Origin: Zhengitettix transpicula
Lineage: Eukaryota > Arthropoda > Insecta > Orthoptera > Tetrigidae
Reading direction: 5' to 3'
Assembly: GCA_037074705.1 (NCBI GenBank)
Contig: CM073595.1
Span: forward strand, 53,935,639 to 53,999,638
DNA length: 64,000 nt
Both the position numbers and the translations under genes were made by a program. The notes beneath the pieces were generated by a model. That model was not told the DNA's origin, did not search any database, and saw only the letters and a list, made by a program, of their open reading frames with translations. Below are positions 1-12,599 of this stretch, one piece after another; within the stretch, counting starts at the first letter, position 1, and every line of letters starts with the position of its first letter.

Positions 1-142
1 TCAGTATTTTCCAGAGGTCGTCACATATAATTCTCAATCAGTTTATCTTGGATATAAACAGAATTTTAGGATTCTTCTTCATAGACAATGCAAATCCCTC
101 TAAATTCCAAATATTTACGTACAAATGTCAAATCTGAAATTC

Positions 143-581
143 AGCAAATCCTCTAGAAATTTGGGTCCTGAAGGTGTTTATGAGTTTCTTACTGGTGTTT
201 GAATTATCTCTATAGAATGTACAAAATTGTACACTTTGAATTTCTCAGTTTATGCACCTTTTTTGGGGGGGACTTTTATAAAGGGAAACTACTTATAGAA
301 AGAACATTGTTCACTTGCGTCCAGCAGTGAGTGTAATTTGAATTTTGTGTGTCAAGTGTTTAGCAAATCCTGTAGAAATTTGGGTCCTGAAGGTGTTTAT
401 GAGTTTCTTACTGGTGTTTGAATTATCTCTATAGAATGTACAAAATTGTACACTTTGAATTTCTCAGTTTATGCACTTTTTTGGGGAGGACTTTTATAAG
501 GGGAAACTACATACAGGAAGAACATTGTTCATTAGCGTCCAGCAGTGAGTGTAATTTGAATTTTGTGTGTCAAGTGTTTAG
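143..581. repeat. Tandem duplication, 2 x ~219 bp
   Basis: Two adjacent, nearly identical copies. The shared words TTTGGGTCCTGAAGGTG and CCAGCAGTGAGTG recur with an offset of 218-219 bases. The copies differ by a few substitutions and a 1-base length change in a T run. The second copy ends where unique sequence (GTCCCTATAA) begins. No coding sense was found; short open frames inside it are chance. Confidence 0.85.
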
Positions 582-769
582 TCCCTATAATAATGAATTT
601 AGTACACAAACATAATCCAATTTTGTGTTATTTTTTTTAGGATAACTTGTCCTGTAATGTGTAAATATAACTTTGTTCAGCTCACGGAGTATTTTACTTG
701 CGTTCCATCTAATGAGTTGTATAATTGATTAGATATTAATGCCATGAATTTTATGAAGGTTGTCGCTCT
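582..769. other. Unannotated AT-rich spacer
   Basis: Low-complexity AT-rich DNA with no open frame, structured repeat or promoter that I can support. Confidence 0.4.
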
Positions 770-1220
770 TTAAGTATCCGAATGTGAGGATGAATGGGAG
801 AATTTCGTGGGATTGAGGGTTCGTCCACTCGTGTCGTGGCCCGTAGTGATCGAGCACGGACCAAAGTCTGGCGAAGTTTGGGGTTGATCGCGGCGAAGCA
901 AAGACTTTATCCGAAATTCCTGGACGCGAAGGTCGCCCTTTGCGGAGTGCATTATGAGCGCGAGTGAAATACGTAAACAGAATAAAAAGGCGGAACGCAC
1001 TTGTTAAGCCGCATTCCTGGGGGAACCGCGGCCGCGTTGGCAGGCCTGCTGCCTGCTGCTGGTGTCAGCCTGACGAATGTCGGAGAAGCCTCGCCACTTG
1101 GGTGGCCTAAGCGTCACGCTACTAGCCGTCCCGACAACATCGACCGTCATCAAGCCACTACGAAACGATTCAAATATCATTCAGGCGCTTTTCCCATAAG
1201 TCACCAGTCCAGGAAATAGC
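770..1220. other. GC-richer non-coding island
   Basis: This patch is visibly richer in G and C than its surroundings and contains a NotI site (GCGGCCGC) near 1028 and several CpGs. Short open frames exist on both strands (770-1000 minus, 1001-1219 plus), but neither resembles a known protein and they do not continue across splice-like signals. It could be a conserved non-coding or regulatory element, an old exon, or CpG-rich repeat debris. I cannot choose between these. Confidence 0.3.
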
Positions 1221-3918
1221 TTAGATTATTACGTGAAAGTATACATGGACAGAACTGCGAAAATATAATCTATTAACGGTGTTGGGGGAAACATTTATTA
1301 ACGCTCTCTGTAGAATTCAAGTAGGGGAAACTCTAAAATAATTACACACCATACATACATACAGCATTAAAATAGTCAAATAATTGATAGGCGAAATACT
1401 AAAAAAATACACTTCGATATACCTGTCATTAATTTCATTCGAGCTCATAATAAAAGCGAAATAAAAAAAATTAAATCGCTATGATCGTAAGTCTCAATTA
1501 TGGTGGTTTCAAAGCAAAATAAAAAAATGTTATTCTCTATCAACGTCAGAACTAGGAAAGCTGCTGTTATCCACATTAGCTCCACACTTTTATAATGGGA
1601 TATTGTTGGGTTTTTTCTCCAATTAAACATACAACTGCAACTGAAATATCTGCATTCAGCCTGCAGACCTTTCAGTTTCAATAAGTAATTTTAAGTTTAA
1701 TTTAGCAAAATTTAAATTTAAAAAAGTTATACCTCAATGACGATCACAGCACATTTACCATTTTAAAGTGTAAAACGAATATCTATCTGCAAACTGCAGT
1801 TTATTTATTTTGTTTATGCGCAGCCCATTCGGGTCGTTAAGATTTTTCGTAGTTGAAGCGATCTCTTAATTTCAGAAAAATCGTCTGTGCTCTTCGTATT
1901 TTGTTGCAAATTATTTAACGAGCATTGGCAAAACCTAAAAATACAGATTTTGTAAATGCAGAGTTTCGGAATTTTTTTAAGTCCACTTAAATAACCGTAA
2001 AACGAAAACTAATTTAAATACATTAGAACGAGGGCCAAGTTTATAGTTCCAAAAACTGTTCCGACCCAAGGATTTGATGAAACCTTGGAACTGTGGAAGA
2101 TTGTCGTAGGATTCACTTTCATTTGTGGTCATTTGAACTTACAGTTAACGACTATTTAGTTTTTTTTTCAAAATTTTTATTTTACTGGATTTTAGCTTTT
2201 TATGTTTCCTTCTAGACGACGAAGGATCCAAAACTGATCCCTACGATTGCAACTCTTTTAAGTATATTTATTTCTCAATGTATCTCATTTATAAACTGAA
2301 ATAAACAGCATTTTTTATTTATTTGAAAAAAAATAGTAATTGCTTCATTCTATATTTTAGATTTAAATGCAATTATTCGGCCGGTTAAATGACTAATTGT
2401 TAATCAATACAGTGAAATAAAATTAAATCGCCTGATTATCAGAAGAATTTAAATTTATTTTAAAAGGAAAGGGATGGAAAGAATTATAATTGAGCCAAAA
2501 TGGATCTCTTTTCGTCTTCATGCAGAAAGTTTGTCAGCTCACCCAAATAAATTGTCTCTGAACAAACCACCAATTGGCATTAAATTTTATGTCAAACTGA
2601 ATGGTAAGAGTGTTATGGAATGTGCTATTATATTTTTCTCAAGAATTATGCGGTATAATAATATAAGAAAATATAATTGTTACAATTCTTCACAGTCAGA
2701 AAAGTAGAAATTAACGGAATATTTTTCATTATACTGACAATAAATTAAATATAGCTGGTAATATCAGCTATAAATTGATTACGAAGATGTCAAAGTCGGA
2801 AATAAGAATGAGAGAAGATAAAAAAATTGGGATATTTCAAACATCTGCAGTATGAAAGTTCAGAATTGTGTAATTGTATGTCTTGACTAAGCTAAGTAGG
2901 CCCACGCTTGTATGACTGAGCAGTCTGTCTGCTGTTGCTCTGAAAGCTTCACTGTGACGTATAAGAATTAAGTTCCTTTTCATTATTTATTATTCATACA
3001 GTATCACTTCTACTTCTTACTCTGTGGAAAACCTCAACAATATTTTTATTAATCGTTTCGTTCTCTAAAAAAAAATTTGAGTAGTATGTAAACTGAGAAA
3101 TTGGATTTCTTGAAAAAATAATGGCCTAATTATGTCACTTTCATAGGATTTTTCCCAACAAGAAAATTCTGTACGATAGTAGTTAAATTTATTTACTGCA
3201 ATTAATGTTACAACATAACCTTCGCCTAACAATTAAACCAAAATTAAATGTAGCACGTTAAAATTAAAAAACAAGAGGAAATAAACATAATTATCACTTC
3301 ATAACGGTCATTTCACTCAAACATAACTTTCAAAGGTAATTGTGAAACCTTCGAAGATTCGCTGGGAATCGCTCGAAGGATTTTATTTAAAAATGACAAT
3401 TTAGTACCATCCGTGCATTGCTTCCAACGTTCAACTTTGTAATCGAGGTCATTTTTTCCCCTTTCACTTATGTTTCACTAACTTTATGCTGTTTCTCGCC
3501 GTTTCTCTAAAAATTACCTTATAACCGGGAGTCGGACCAAGTTTGACAAATTTCGCCGTTTGCCTTTGAACTGTTTCGGATCGTCCACCTTGACTAATGA
3601 CAAAATGTAACGAGTTCCACGATCTTCCGGTTACATAGTAGACGTTGTGCGAGAGGTTCGGAACAGTCTGTCTAAACTACTTAACTTGATTCGGTCGAGA
3701 GGAAGAGATGAACTCCCGCGAGCAAAATAAACTCTTTACATATGCGTCATTCGTTTCTTAGTCTTCTCTGAATACATTACACTAGCGGGTTCGCGTTATT
3801 AGATTCAGGATTAGGAAATCTAGCAGGGGAGCGTTTCAGCTTCAAGTGAATTCCGCCTTAAAAGCCCGTATCTCGCTGCATTGAGATTCCATAAAATTTA
3901 TCGAGCGTTTTTATGTCC
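1221..3918. other. AT-rich DNA with nothing recognisable
   Basis: Both strands are dense in stop codons. The 77-codon frame at 2474-2707 has no recognisable motif and typical AT-rich composition. I see no transposon termini, RNA gene or tandem repeat here. Confidence 0.4.
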
Positions 3919-3968
3919 TAGGGAGGGGGGATAGAAGGGGGAGAATTGTTGATAACCCCCCCCCTCCT
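3919..3968. repeat. G-run / C-run inverted pair (hairpin-capable)
   Basis: A GGGAGGGGGG tract at 3921-3930 faces a CCCCCCCCCTCC tract around 3956-3967, with a short AT/G-rich spacer. The two runs can pair into a strong GC stem. It could be a simple-sequence accident; no linked gene is visible. Confidence 0.5.
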
Positions 3969-4755
3969 CGCAATCCACCTACAGTAAATTAAGTATTCGA
4001 AACCAAGGAAAGCGCCGATGGATACATGTTCAGACCAAATTTACTTTGACCCTAAGTCATTCTTGTGCGCGTCGTGAGCAATAAAAATACAACACGCACA
4101 CAGTAAAACCACATTTATAAATTCAGATTAAGTGGTGTTATATAACTGTGTATGACACCTCGAGACGAATTGAGAGGAAATTGTAAGCCAGCAGTCAAAA
4201 TTATGACAGCAATGCACTGGAGAAATTTTTAATTTTTCTTACGCAAATTACCGACAATATTGACACATCCAGCGTCGTGAGAAAACACCATTGGGAAAAA
4301 TCTTACTAATTACGTGTGTGTGTGTGTGTCTTCTTGGTCTATTTAAGTATTTATCCAAACTATTGCTTGCGAATATATGGTGTTTTTTAGAACAAACATA
4401 GTCTTAATTCCGGCAAAATGTTATTTAACAGTCTTCCAACAGATATGAGAAAAACGAATAATATTTTATTAAAAAAAAATTAAAAGTTTATCGGTTTTAA
4501 TTGCTCCGTGAACAGTTGTTCCGAACTATAACTCTGGATTTGTACAGATCATAGAAATACAGTATTTTTTTCTTATTTTATATCTTAACTAACGGGAATT
4601 CATCACAAAACCTGACGAGGACGAATTTTCCTGTCGCCAAAGTAACAATGCTGTTATTCATTTACTGTAAATTCAACTGCCCGCCTGTAATGTATCTGTT
4701 ATTTTAAAAATATTGATATTAAAAATAGCTTATTAAATTAAATATAATAACAATT
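3969..4755. other. Unannotated spacer with (TG)n microsatellite
   Basis: Contains a pure (GT/TG) run of about 8 units at 4314-4329. The remainder is AT-rich and unrecognised. Confidence 0.5.
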
Positions 4756-4756
4756 C

Positions 4757-4840
4757 CAGAAGACTGTGGCAGTGAACGTCATCGAAACGTAGCGAATACA
4801 ATTGTTTACTCGGTCAGAAGCACGAGAAGACTTTATTCAT
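4757..4840 (+). mobile_element. Retroelement-like structured 3' tail (decayed copy)
   Basis: A CAGAAGA...CATCGAAACGT core (4757-4790) is followed by GCGAATACAATTGTTTACTC and ends ACTTTATTCAT. The post-core sequence recurs in both arms of the palindrome at 45106-45245, which shows that this is a repeat family. The core is the same CTGAAGA / hairpin / GAAACGT layout found elsewhere in the window. Here the 5' side of the hairpin is decayed, so it no longer pairs well with CGTCATC. Penelope-like elements are known to carry hammerhead-type motifs near their ends; assignment to them is inference. Confidence 0.5.
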
Positions 4841-6124
4841 AAAAATTCCGGTCAGGTATAATTTGTTACTCTCGTAAATATTCAAACTTTGAAGTATCAA
4901 ACGGTCATATAAACGAAAAATTTTCGTTTGTAGCTTAAGAGCTAATATATTTTCGTGCTTCAATTTTCTTCTTGTTTACAAATTTTGGTATGTGCTTTAC
5001 GATTTCTGAATGTTCTCACATGTGCTTTTCGGTTTTTGATTGGTCTTTTCTCATTTATATATTTTCCTGATTTTATATTTCATTGATGCATTTTCCGATT
5101 TAATTGTGTTTTTCTTTCCTCAGTAGAGGGCGTATGGAATCAATATTTTGGTTAATTTATGATTTTACATAGTTAAAAGGGAAAAAAATAATGTGGTAAA
5201 TGAGAAACGAGACAAATTCTCCATAATTTGATAACGTAATTTAGTGTCAATGGTGCGATTATACGGGAGAAGTTATTAAACGGCCTCCTCACTTATAAGA
5301 AGTGGTAGCGAAGAGAGACGTTTCGAACAGTAAGGAACTCTTTGTGCGTCAGTTTGGATCATAAGCGTGACAGTCCGGAACCCTTAAAGAGACGGACTTA
5401 ATAAGATCAGACCACCCAAACAGACTTGGTCATTCCGTGATAAGCAAACCGCTACAAAATTTGTCCTAAAGAAAGATAACATTCTCCTTCCTTCCCAGTC
5501 TAATAAAACTGAGTACTCTTTCAAGAAGAACTCTTACTCAATTAAATATGACCTTCGATTGCAATGATACAACTCGTAATATTTTATTTCAATTGTTTAT
5601 GCACTCAGCATCTGCTTGCATTAAAGAAACGTGTTTTTTCAAATTAAACCTCCAATTTATATTTCTATAACTGGATATGGAGTGGCATTCTTTTCCTCCG
5701 TTTAAACGTCACTAGTTACAAAATATATTATTTTGTAAGTCGTATAATATTTCCGCATGTTGCTCGGGCAGTAATTATGTCGCTCGAAAAATATATACGC
5801 TCTTAGCAACATGCCGGGAAATTAGTTTGAGTTCCTTTTCGTGAAACGCTGTATATAATTGAGATCCCAAAAAACCTTGAAAGTATGCCTGTGCATAACT
5901 ATGTATGCTGTTTTCTGCGAAGTCAATTTTTTTGGTGTGTGTGTGTGTAGAGACTGACGACTCTCAAGTAATCCCGTGTTATTCGAAAATATGCGGACTC
6001 AGAAATTAAAATGCGGAAATATATATTTAATTCGCTAAGGACTCTTGAAAAACCCCAGAAGTTGATTCCTTTCTCCGATTAAATAGAATTCTGTTTCTAA
6101 ATTCAAATTAACTGAGTCACTAGT
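4841..6124. other. AT-rich DNA with nothing recognisable
   Basis: No open frame of note. There is a short (GT)n run near 5937-5948. No element boundaries were identified. Confidence 0.4.
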
Positions 6125-6215
6125 CCTCAGTAAAGCAGCTGCATTTGCTCGATCAATCACCTACGGTGGTACTGAATTCGATTCCCGGCCTGGTCAGGAA
6201 TTTTTCATAGCCTTT
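6125..6215 (+). mobile_element. tRNA-derived SINE head (fragment)
   Basis: A B-box-like GAATTCGATTCCCGG (6174-6188) stands about 50 bases after an A-box-like CTCAGTAAAGCAGCTGC. That is the spacing and order of an internal RNA polymerase III promoter in tRNA-derived SINEs. The following CCTGGTCAGGAATTTTT is the kind of sequence commonly found just after the tRNA-like region. Clover-leaf pairing is not preserved, so this is not a functional tRNA gene. No 3' tail could be delimited. Confidence 0.45.
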
Positions 6216-8243
6216 GGAGCTGAACCAATTTTTTAGTCTTGAATAAAGATCAAATTTATGCTGGAGATTTTAACTGAGGGCTACAATACAAAAACCATGA
6301 CACAACCAAATAGTTTACATTCCAAAAAATTATTGCAATTTAATATTCCAAATTTCATGCAATACACAGGCAATAATTCCGTATTTGTCAATTTCACTGC
6401 AACACTTATGAAAAGAATTCACGCATCAGTTAACTTTAATCTTTGAGGAATGAAAAATAAACATTAAAAAAAGGTTAACAAGAAATAATTCTAAATTGTA
6501 AGTTTATTTATTAATTTTTCATTCAAATTGATTTTTTTACAGTCACACCAGTAATGACTCAAACATTTGAGTCAAAGTACGTAAATGTTGTTAAGATTTC
6601 ACTTCAATTTACTTAAATGTCTATTGTAGAAATCAATTTCTATTTCATTTTCAATTTAGTTATGGATCTATTTTTCACCACATGTTTATAAATTTTCATA
6701 ATTTTATCTCGTGATGATGATCTCATTCAACGATAATAGTTCTATTCTGTTGGATTTGTCGTTCTCTGAAATATTCCGAATTGATCTTGTTAAGGTCGCA
6801 GAAAATTGTATTTCACTATTGATCTCAATAATATTAAGCATTTTTAAATGTGGAACGGTCCATTTCTTGATTCTTGGTGGTTTAAATAACGAGTACTTGG
6901 CATGTAACACGTTATCGATTCTGGTTGTACTGGGATGATTAAGTTTTTTTTTGGAAACGAATCATATGAATTGATATGGGTTAGAGGTCTACAGCCTCAA
7001 GAAGATGGGTCCTGAGGCAGCCGATCCTCACGATTCCCACTGAATTTATTAAGAGGCGTGAAGTGTATGGGATTCCCTTCTGTCATTCAATGCAGCCAAC
7101 ACAGTCTTAATGGTTGGAAACGTCATTCTATCTGTCATTCCCACGTTCCAATAAGAATTTCACGTATTGCCTCTCAGACGTAAAAGTGTCACTGACATAC
7201 AGCTTTCGTTCTTTCCTTCCAACATCTTGAGTTGTTAAATTGTACCCAAAAATCGTAACACTCCGAATTTGTTGTGTTTTGCATGGTGGTGCCACCTGTG
7301 TGCCTTTATTCACACCCGTCGTAATGAAAGGAAGAAGGTCCTGCGTGACTCGGTGATGACGGTTGCGTGTCTGGGAGTGTCTCAGCATAATGAAGCAATG
7401 TACATGGTCGCCTCGACATCCGGTGATTGTAGAAATGGTGGTCACTTCCGCTGTTTGCGCGTGTCTTCGCATCAACACTCGCAATACAAATCTGTGTGAC
7501 CCCCCCTGTCATTTGGAAATTATTTCATTCCCTGGGAGTAACCGAGCGCGTTTGACACCTTCCGTATTTCGGCAAGGAGACTTGTATGAATACAGTTGGA
7601 ATGTTTCCAAGACTGGACTCAAACACAGTAGGTTCACACACTCTTAAAGTGAAGAGCTTCATTCTCCATTTCTACTTCTTTTACTTCGCTTCTCATTTCC
7701 CAAGCAAATATTTTGGTACCTTCTCCAAATACTTGCTCCTCTATCTGCAATACAATTTCACCTTCCAACTACATCATTCACTCTCCTTGGCCATTAGGGC
7801 CTTGACCTACCGGGACGACTGCCAGACTCTCATCTCACACGACACATTCCGGGTTTTATGAGTGTTACGTGGTCAGTGTGTCGATTCTCCCTCTCCAATT
7901 ATATCAGTCAATTTAAAACAGCATTAAAACATTCTATCACTTTTCTGTGTTCGACAAGAAAGGCAGAAATTAAGAAAAAAAAAGTCTCTTTTGTATCTAC
8001 TACTACACACTATGTCAGAGAAATTTGTATATTAAAAAATATAATTGAAGAATACGCTGCAGACGTTTTCTTGCAACCAATTAAACATCATAAACTATCA
8101 ATAAAAATAACAAAATTTTAATTTATTAAGCTTATATTAAGAATTAATTTTATAACTGCTCCAAGTAAATATGAATAATGAATCGGTTGAAATCAAATGG
8201 AAAATTTACGTCGGATTGAAAAAAAAATAATAGGAAAGATAGT
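6216..8243. other. Unannotated; contains a GC-balanced patch at 7030-7870
   Basis: Between about 7030 and 7870 base composition is more even, and several overlapping open frames of 60-118 codons lie on both strands. None shows a family motif, and opposite frames are equally open, so I treat them as unsupported. The rest is AT-rich and unrecognised. Confidence 0.35.
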
Positions 8244-8362
8244 CCAGACAAAAGAAGTGATAATATACCACACACCGTTTCTGAGATCCTTGTCCCTTTC
8301 TTCAGGTGCTAAGAAGAGCCTAGAGCGACACAACTGCAGTAGTCAGTTGGCAAAACTTAAAA
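8244..8362 (-). mobile_element. Interspersed repeat P, copy 1 (carries CTGAAGA-hairpin-GAAAC core)
   Basis: About 120 bases match 46124-46245 in the same orientation: CAGACAAAAGAAGTGATAAT, ATCCTTGTCCCTTT, GCTAAGAAGA and CTAGAGCGACACAACTGCA are shared. Read on the minus strand, 8306-8275 gives CTGAAGAAAGGGAC, then a loop, then GTTTCT's complement AGAAACGG. The hairpin is imperfect here and perfect in the other copy. It is probably the tail of a retroelement. Confidence 0.6.
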
Positions 8363-9889
8363 CACCTGTTTTACGAATGAAATCAAGTCTCTTCAGTAAC
8401 AGTTCACAACATTGGATGTATATAAAAATTGTAAAGCGCAATGAGGAATGCATGTTTCCACATTAAAAGAAATAAATACAGTTGCTGAAAAAAATTAATT
8501 TATATAGTTTCCATTTTAACAGCAATTGAACCAGTAGATTTTCCATATAATGCATCTTTGAATTTTCTGTTTTAACGAGAAAACGCTCGCTGTTGCAAGT
8601 GTGCCAAGCTACAAAGTTCAATAAGAAACACCCGGAAATATGTTCCAAATTAATCGGAAGGAAAATAAATATTTTCTACTGTGTCAGTATATCTTTTTCT
8701 AACTGAACACTTTAATAGACAAGTCCCTTTTCTGATAATGAGACTTCCATTTGATTTGATTGGTGAAATCGTCACTCACACAAATATACAGTACAGATAA
8801 TATTTGAATGACTTACGATTCCCAGATGAATTTTCGACAATTTTCTGGAAGCAATTACGAAAATTAAATACGATTGGCTAGTTTTCAGAGATGAGAAATT
8901 ACTTGGAGGTAACAAGATTTCATTCAACGATATATATGGTGGCACTGCCGGTAATAATTGTAAGCATCCGTAACCTAATTAAAATTTCTTAACGAGAGTT
9001 CATTGAAACCGTGTGGATCCTTTCCAAATTATTTAAAGAACGCGTGAGCCTCTCAATTTCTTTCCACTCTTATTTTAACAAAGAATTACCGGTACGTAAT
9101 CGTGTAGTTCGGAAGGCCGTCTAGCATTTCAACTGGATAATAAAATTATTCCTGTACTTCCTCTGTCGTATATGGAGATGAAGTAAGTGAATTCCCAGAT
9201 GACTGCAGAGAAATCGCTTAGTCCTTGACCAAGTCAGAAGATGTAAAATAAATTGTAAGTGTCCTATCTATGAATCAATCCCGCAATTGTAATTAAACCT
9301 CGAATATATATATATATAAATTATATAATTTATTTTTACATTAAAAAATGAAGGCAAAATTAGATAAATATAAATGTAATATAGTTTAAATTGGAAGTAA
9401 AATGCCTGAAGCGGAAAAGGTGTTCAACTCGTTCGATGCTTACGTACTTCAGCATTTATTTCAAATATATAGTTTTTTCAATTGTTTTAAAAAATAAGTA
9501 TAGCATTTTCTGTTAAAACTGGTCACACAGTAATGAGCTCGTTCGACGGGCTATGTATCGAATTTTTATGAGTGTTTCAGGGAATCCCAAGTCAAAATTA
9601 TCAAATCATGCTTTTACCCCTTCTATTATTAGTAATTTATTCTCGCATTTATTTAATCTTTTTCCCACATTTCCCGATTTCGGAGTACAATAAATTATGT
9701 AGTCATTCTGTCATTTGTCGCGTCATAATCGTAAATTTGAAAACACGCACAATAACCGCATATAATGACAAACAGCTGTTTCGTCTCCTTCGGCTAAATT
9801 GCGGACGTTGTATTCACGCATGAGTGGCGAACATGAGATTAAAAACGAAGATGCTACTTTTTTGTGGAATTTAAGTCTCAGACAGGACA
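8363..9889. other. AT-rich DNA with nothing recognisable
   Basis: Only chance-level short open frames; a short (AT)n run lies near 9306-9318. Confidence 0.4.
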
Positions 9890-10290
9890 CCTTCGTCGGT
9901 CTCGCTCGCCTCCTTTAAAAGACATCTTTCCTTGGTTTGAAGGGTACCCCCATTTTCTAACAAACTCGTCCAGATTCAATTTAAGATAATAATTTGTTGG
10001 GCGTTAAGTGGCCGCAAGGTGGCAGGCTTTCCGCCATATTTCTTGATTGAATTCCCCGATGGACGTTGAAACGCGTCAGTCCTCGCCAATGCCACAGCTT
10101 CCCTCATTTAACGTTTTTAAGTATACAAAGTTCAACGAAAGCCTTTATTAACGTTTTTAATTGGTCAATAAATCAGTGAAGTGCCTTCGGGAGTGAGATC
10201 TGGCGTCCTATAATTACGCGATGCTTTAAAGAACGCCATTTGCAGTTTTTCGTTGAGGTTGAGCGTAAAATTTTCTTAAAAATCTGCCTC
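9890..10290. other. GC-richer non-coding island
   Basis: Composition is more even than in the surroundings. The phrase TTAACGTTTTTAA occurs near 10107 and again, as TTAACGTTTTTAATTGGTCA, near 10148. No frame is open across it. It could be regulatory; there is no direct proof. Confidence 0.25.
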
Positions 10291-11005
10291 TGTATCGGTA
10301 TCACAAGATCCAACTGTGGATTGAAATTAACGGTCAATGGTAGGTAGAGAGTTTGAGTGGTGGAGTCGACATTTCAATTCCACCGGCAGTTTTAGGGGAA
10401 TAGGGAAGGAAAAGTCGCTGTTCTTGCACCTACATTGACTTAATCTCAGCAATTATGTTGTCGTTTTTGGAAAATCCAATGTTACAACAAAATCGAAGAC
10501 CGAATACCATTGCTGTGTCGTCTGAAAATAAGGTGAAACTATGAGTATAATTAATTAATAAGAGAAATAAATATTCAAGATACCTAGCAGATTCATTATT
10601 CATAATTTCGTTACGACATAAAACAACTTATTTATATTTTAACTCATGTCTGTGATTGATACGATTTGGTCATTAAATTTCAGAACAAACCTTATTTCAC
10701 AATATACCGAATACCACAAATTAGTTACTTCATTAAATTCAAAATTTACTGCCTTCGCGTTGACAGATATGGAATTGGAAGGTTCTAAAAGACAAATTGT
10801 AGTGTTACAGAGCGAAGTTAAATATTCAGTGACGATAGAAAATAACGCATGATTCAATTCAAGGAAAGAATGATGTTGGATGTAACAAGTGTTGTCATAC
10901 AAAAAAAAAAAATTCAGGAGGACTAGACGATTGAAAATTCTATTCTTTCCTGGGTTATAAAACGGCCATTTCATTTCTTGCAGTTGTAGTCTGATTATTT
11001 ACGAA
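10291..11005. other. AT-rich DNA; long frame at 10639-10974 judged spurious
   Basis: A 111-codon minus frame covers 10639-10974. It is rich in Phe, Asn, Ile and Leu, as any AT-rich frame would be, and it overlaps an open plus frame. No motif is recognisable. Confidence 0.35.
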
Positions 11006-11308
11006 TCAGCCGCTACCAAAAACTGCAAAACGATGTTCAGAGCGTAATAATAAGGCCTGGTTTGCAGAAGTGAACTCTCCGTTTCCTTTATTCATGGCGA
11101 TACTAGAAACCCGTCCGGTGACGACACGGGTCTTTTGTTGACCGTAGCGCAAACTGGCATTGTTAGGAACGAGATGAATCGGGATTCCCCCAGAGTAATT
11201 GCTTCTGAAATGCGATGCCTGACAAATGCATCTTTGGAGGTCCATAATCTCATTATGTAGTCCTCCCCTCTCGCGATAAGGCGCCGCCTTAAGCCTCTTA
11301 AATGACAT
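11006..11308 (-). CDS. Unrecognised 100-codon open frame in a GC-balanced patch
   Basis: An open frame runs from 11308 down to the stop at 11006 on the minus strand. The composition of this patch is clearly less AT-rich than the flanks, and the translation is mixed in character (an Arg/Gly-rich start, a middle with IHLVPNN, and a Ser/Gly end) rather than the Lys/Asn/Ile noise seen elsewhere. I recognise no domain, signal peptide or membrane segment, and see no convincing splice signals at either end. The patch also contains the near-palindrome TAAGGCGGCGCCTTA. It could equally be a conserved non-coding element that happens to lack stops. Confidence 0.2.
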   Translation of the reverse strand: MSFKRLKAAPYRERGGLHNEIMDLQRCICQASHFRSNYSGGIPIHLVPNNASLRYGQQKTRVVTGRVSSIAMNKGNGEFTSANQALLLRSEHRFAVFGSG

Positions 11309-11893
11309 TAGAAAACGATTCTCTCTTCCAGCTCACAAATCCCTCACCTTATTAAGCGTAATTATACAACAAAAGTCACAGCCTCGACGTTTCATTTGAG
11401 AATTTGGACGTTTATAAGTCCGTCGTGCGCACTGGAGCTCAGCATTTGTGTTTCACTTCACATCAACATCTTCAGGAACAAATCGAACCTATCCTAGGAA
11501 TAAGCTACAGATTACTCCGAAAACTGTAGGAAATCCAAGTGAGGTTGCCAGATTTTGTTCCATCTACTGTCACCATTACGACTGGATTTATAAAAACTGC
11601 GGAATCTCATATAATTTACGTTTCGAACGTTTCAATTTTAAAGATTTAGTAAGAATATATTTTCTGTAGTTTGAGAGAAACGAAATAAAACACATAAAGT
11701 ACGGATCGCAGAGAATGGAAACTGTCAAAAATGTTATGTGAAACACAAATATATACCACGAGAAATTCAACAAAAATCGTACACTTATGACATTAACTGA
11801 TAGAAAACCGTATTCGACGCGGAGCTTTACTTCGTAATATTTCATTACTTAAATACTTATCCCCTCATTCAAAGATTATAGATTAATAAAAAA

Positions 11894-11925
11894 TTATTAC
11901 TTGGCTCCACATCGTGGGGCTTCGA
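11894..11925 (+). mobile_element. LTR end plus primer-binding-site-like relic
   Basis: TTATTAC is followed by TTGGCTCCACATCGTGGGGC (11901-11920). This resembles the tRNA-Lys primer-binding site (TGGCGCCCAACGTGGGGC) of LTR retroelements and matches the arrangement at 25926-25953. No LTR body or gag/pol sequence could be recognised around it. Confidence 0.35.
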
Positions 11926-12127
11926 TTTATCATAATTTGTTATACAATATTTTAAGGTCATTTTCGTTATACAAAACCTGCAAAAGTAGTAACGAATTTC
12001 AGACTCGATAAATTAATTTAAAGAAAATATGGTGGAAATAAAAAGTAGTTCAATTTATTGGCAACATTGGTGAATATTATAGTTTAATTTCGAAGGCAAA
12101 ACTGTGCAATGAAAATCATCCCGATAT

Positions 12128-12587
12128 ATTCGAGGTTTAATTAATTAATGATATAACAAGTTTGTATGAAATATGAATTTCCGCAGTGAGGGATAATAAA
12201 TAATATTAAATATTTTAATTTTGACATATTCGTATTTTTTTTTTCATTATTGCTACCACGTCGTGTAGAATAAATTCAGTAAAAAATTGATTGATTCAGA
12301 TGTAACGAGAAGGAAGTTTAAGATGAACATTTTGTAACAACCCCCACCGGAGTAAAATTTATTTGAGTTTTAATTAATGAATGACATAACAAGCTCGTAT
12401 TAATTTCCGCAGTGAGAGATAATAAATAATATTCAATATTTTAATTTAGATAAACTCGTATTTTTTTTTCATTATTGCTACCACGTCATGTAGAATTAAT
12501 TGCAGTAAAAAATTGATTGTCTGATTCATATGTAACGAGAAGTAAGTTTAAGATGAACATTTTGTAACAACCCCCACCGTAATAAAA
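12128..12587. repeat. Tandem duplication, 2 x ~230 bp, each with a primer-site-like motif
   Basis: ATTTTGTAACAACCCCCACC recurs exactly 230 bases apart (12330 and 12560), as do CCGCAGTGAG and AATAAATAATATT. Each copy contains CATTATTGCTACCACGTC (around 12245 and 12470), which resembles the TTATTACA...GGCTACCACAACGTGG string beside the LTR at 25.9 kb. This suggests a duplicated LTR-leader fragment. Confidence 0.75.
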
Positions 12588-12599
12588 GTGCAGCCGGAA

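Noticed and set aside
1001..1219. 72-codon plus frame in a GC-rich patch
   Set aside because: Its first codon is not ATG, no motif is present, and opposite-strand openness is similar.
6125..6215. tRNA gene
   Set aside because: A and B boxes are present, but the stems do not pair and the box sequences are decayed; a SINE head fits better.
7128..7861. Cluster of overlapping frames on both strands
   Set aside because: No consistent frame, no splice signals and no family resemblance.
10639..10974. 111-codon minus-strand open frame
   Set aside because: Residues are what AT-rich random sequence yields, the opposite strand is also open, and no motif or start context supports it.
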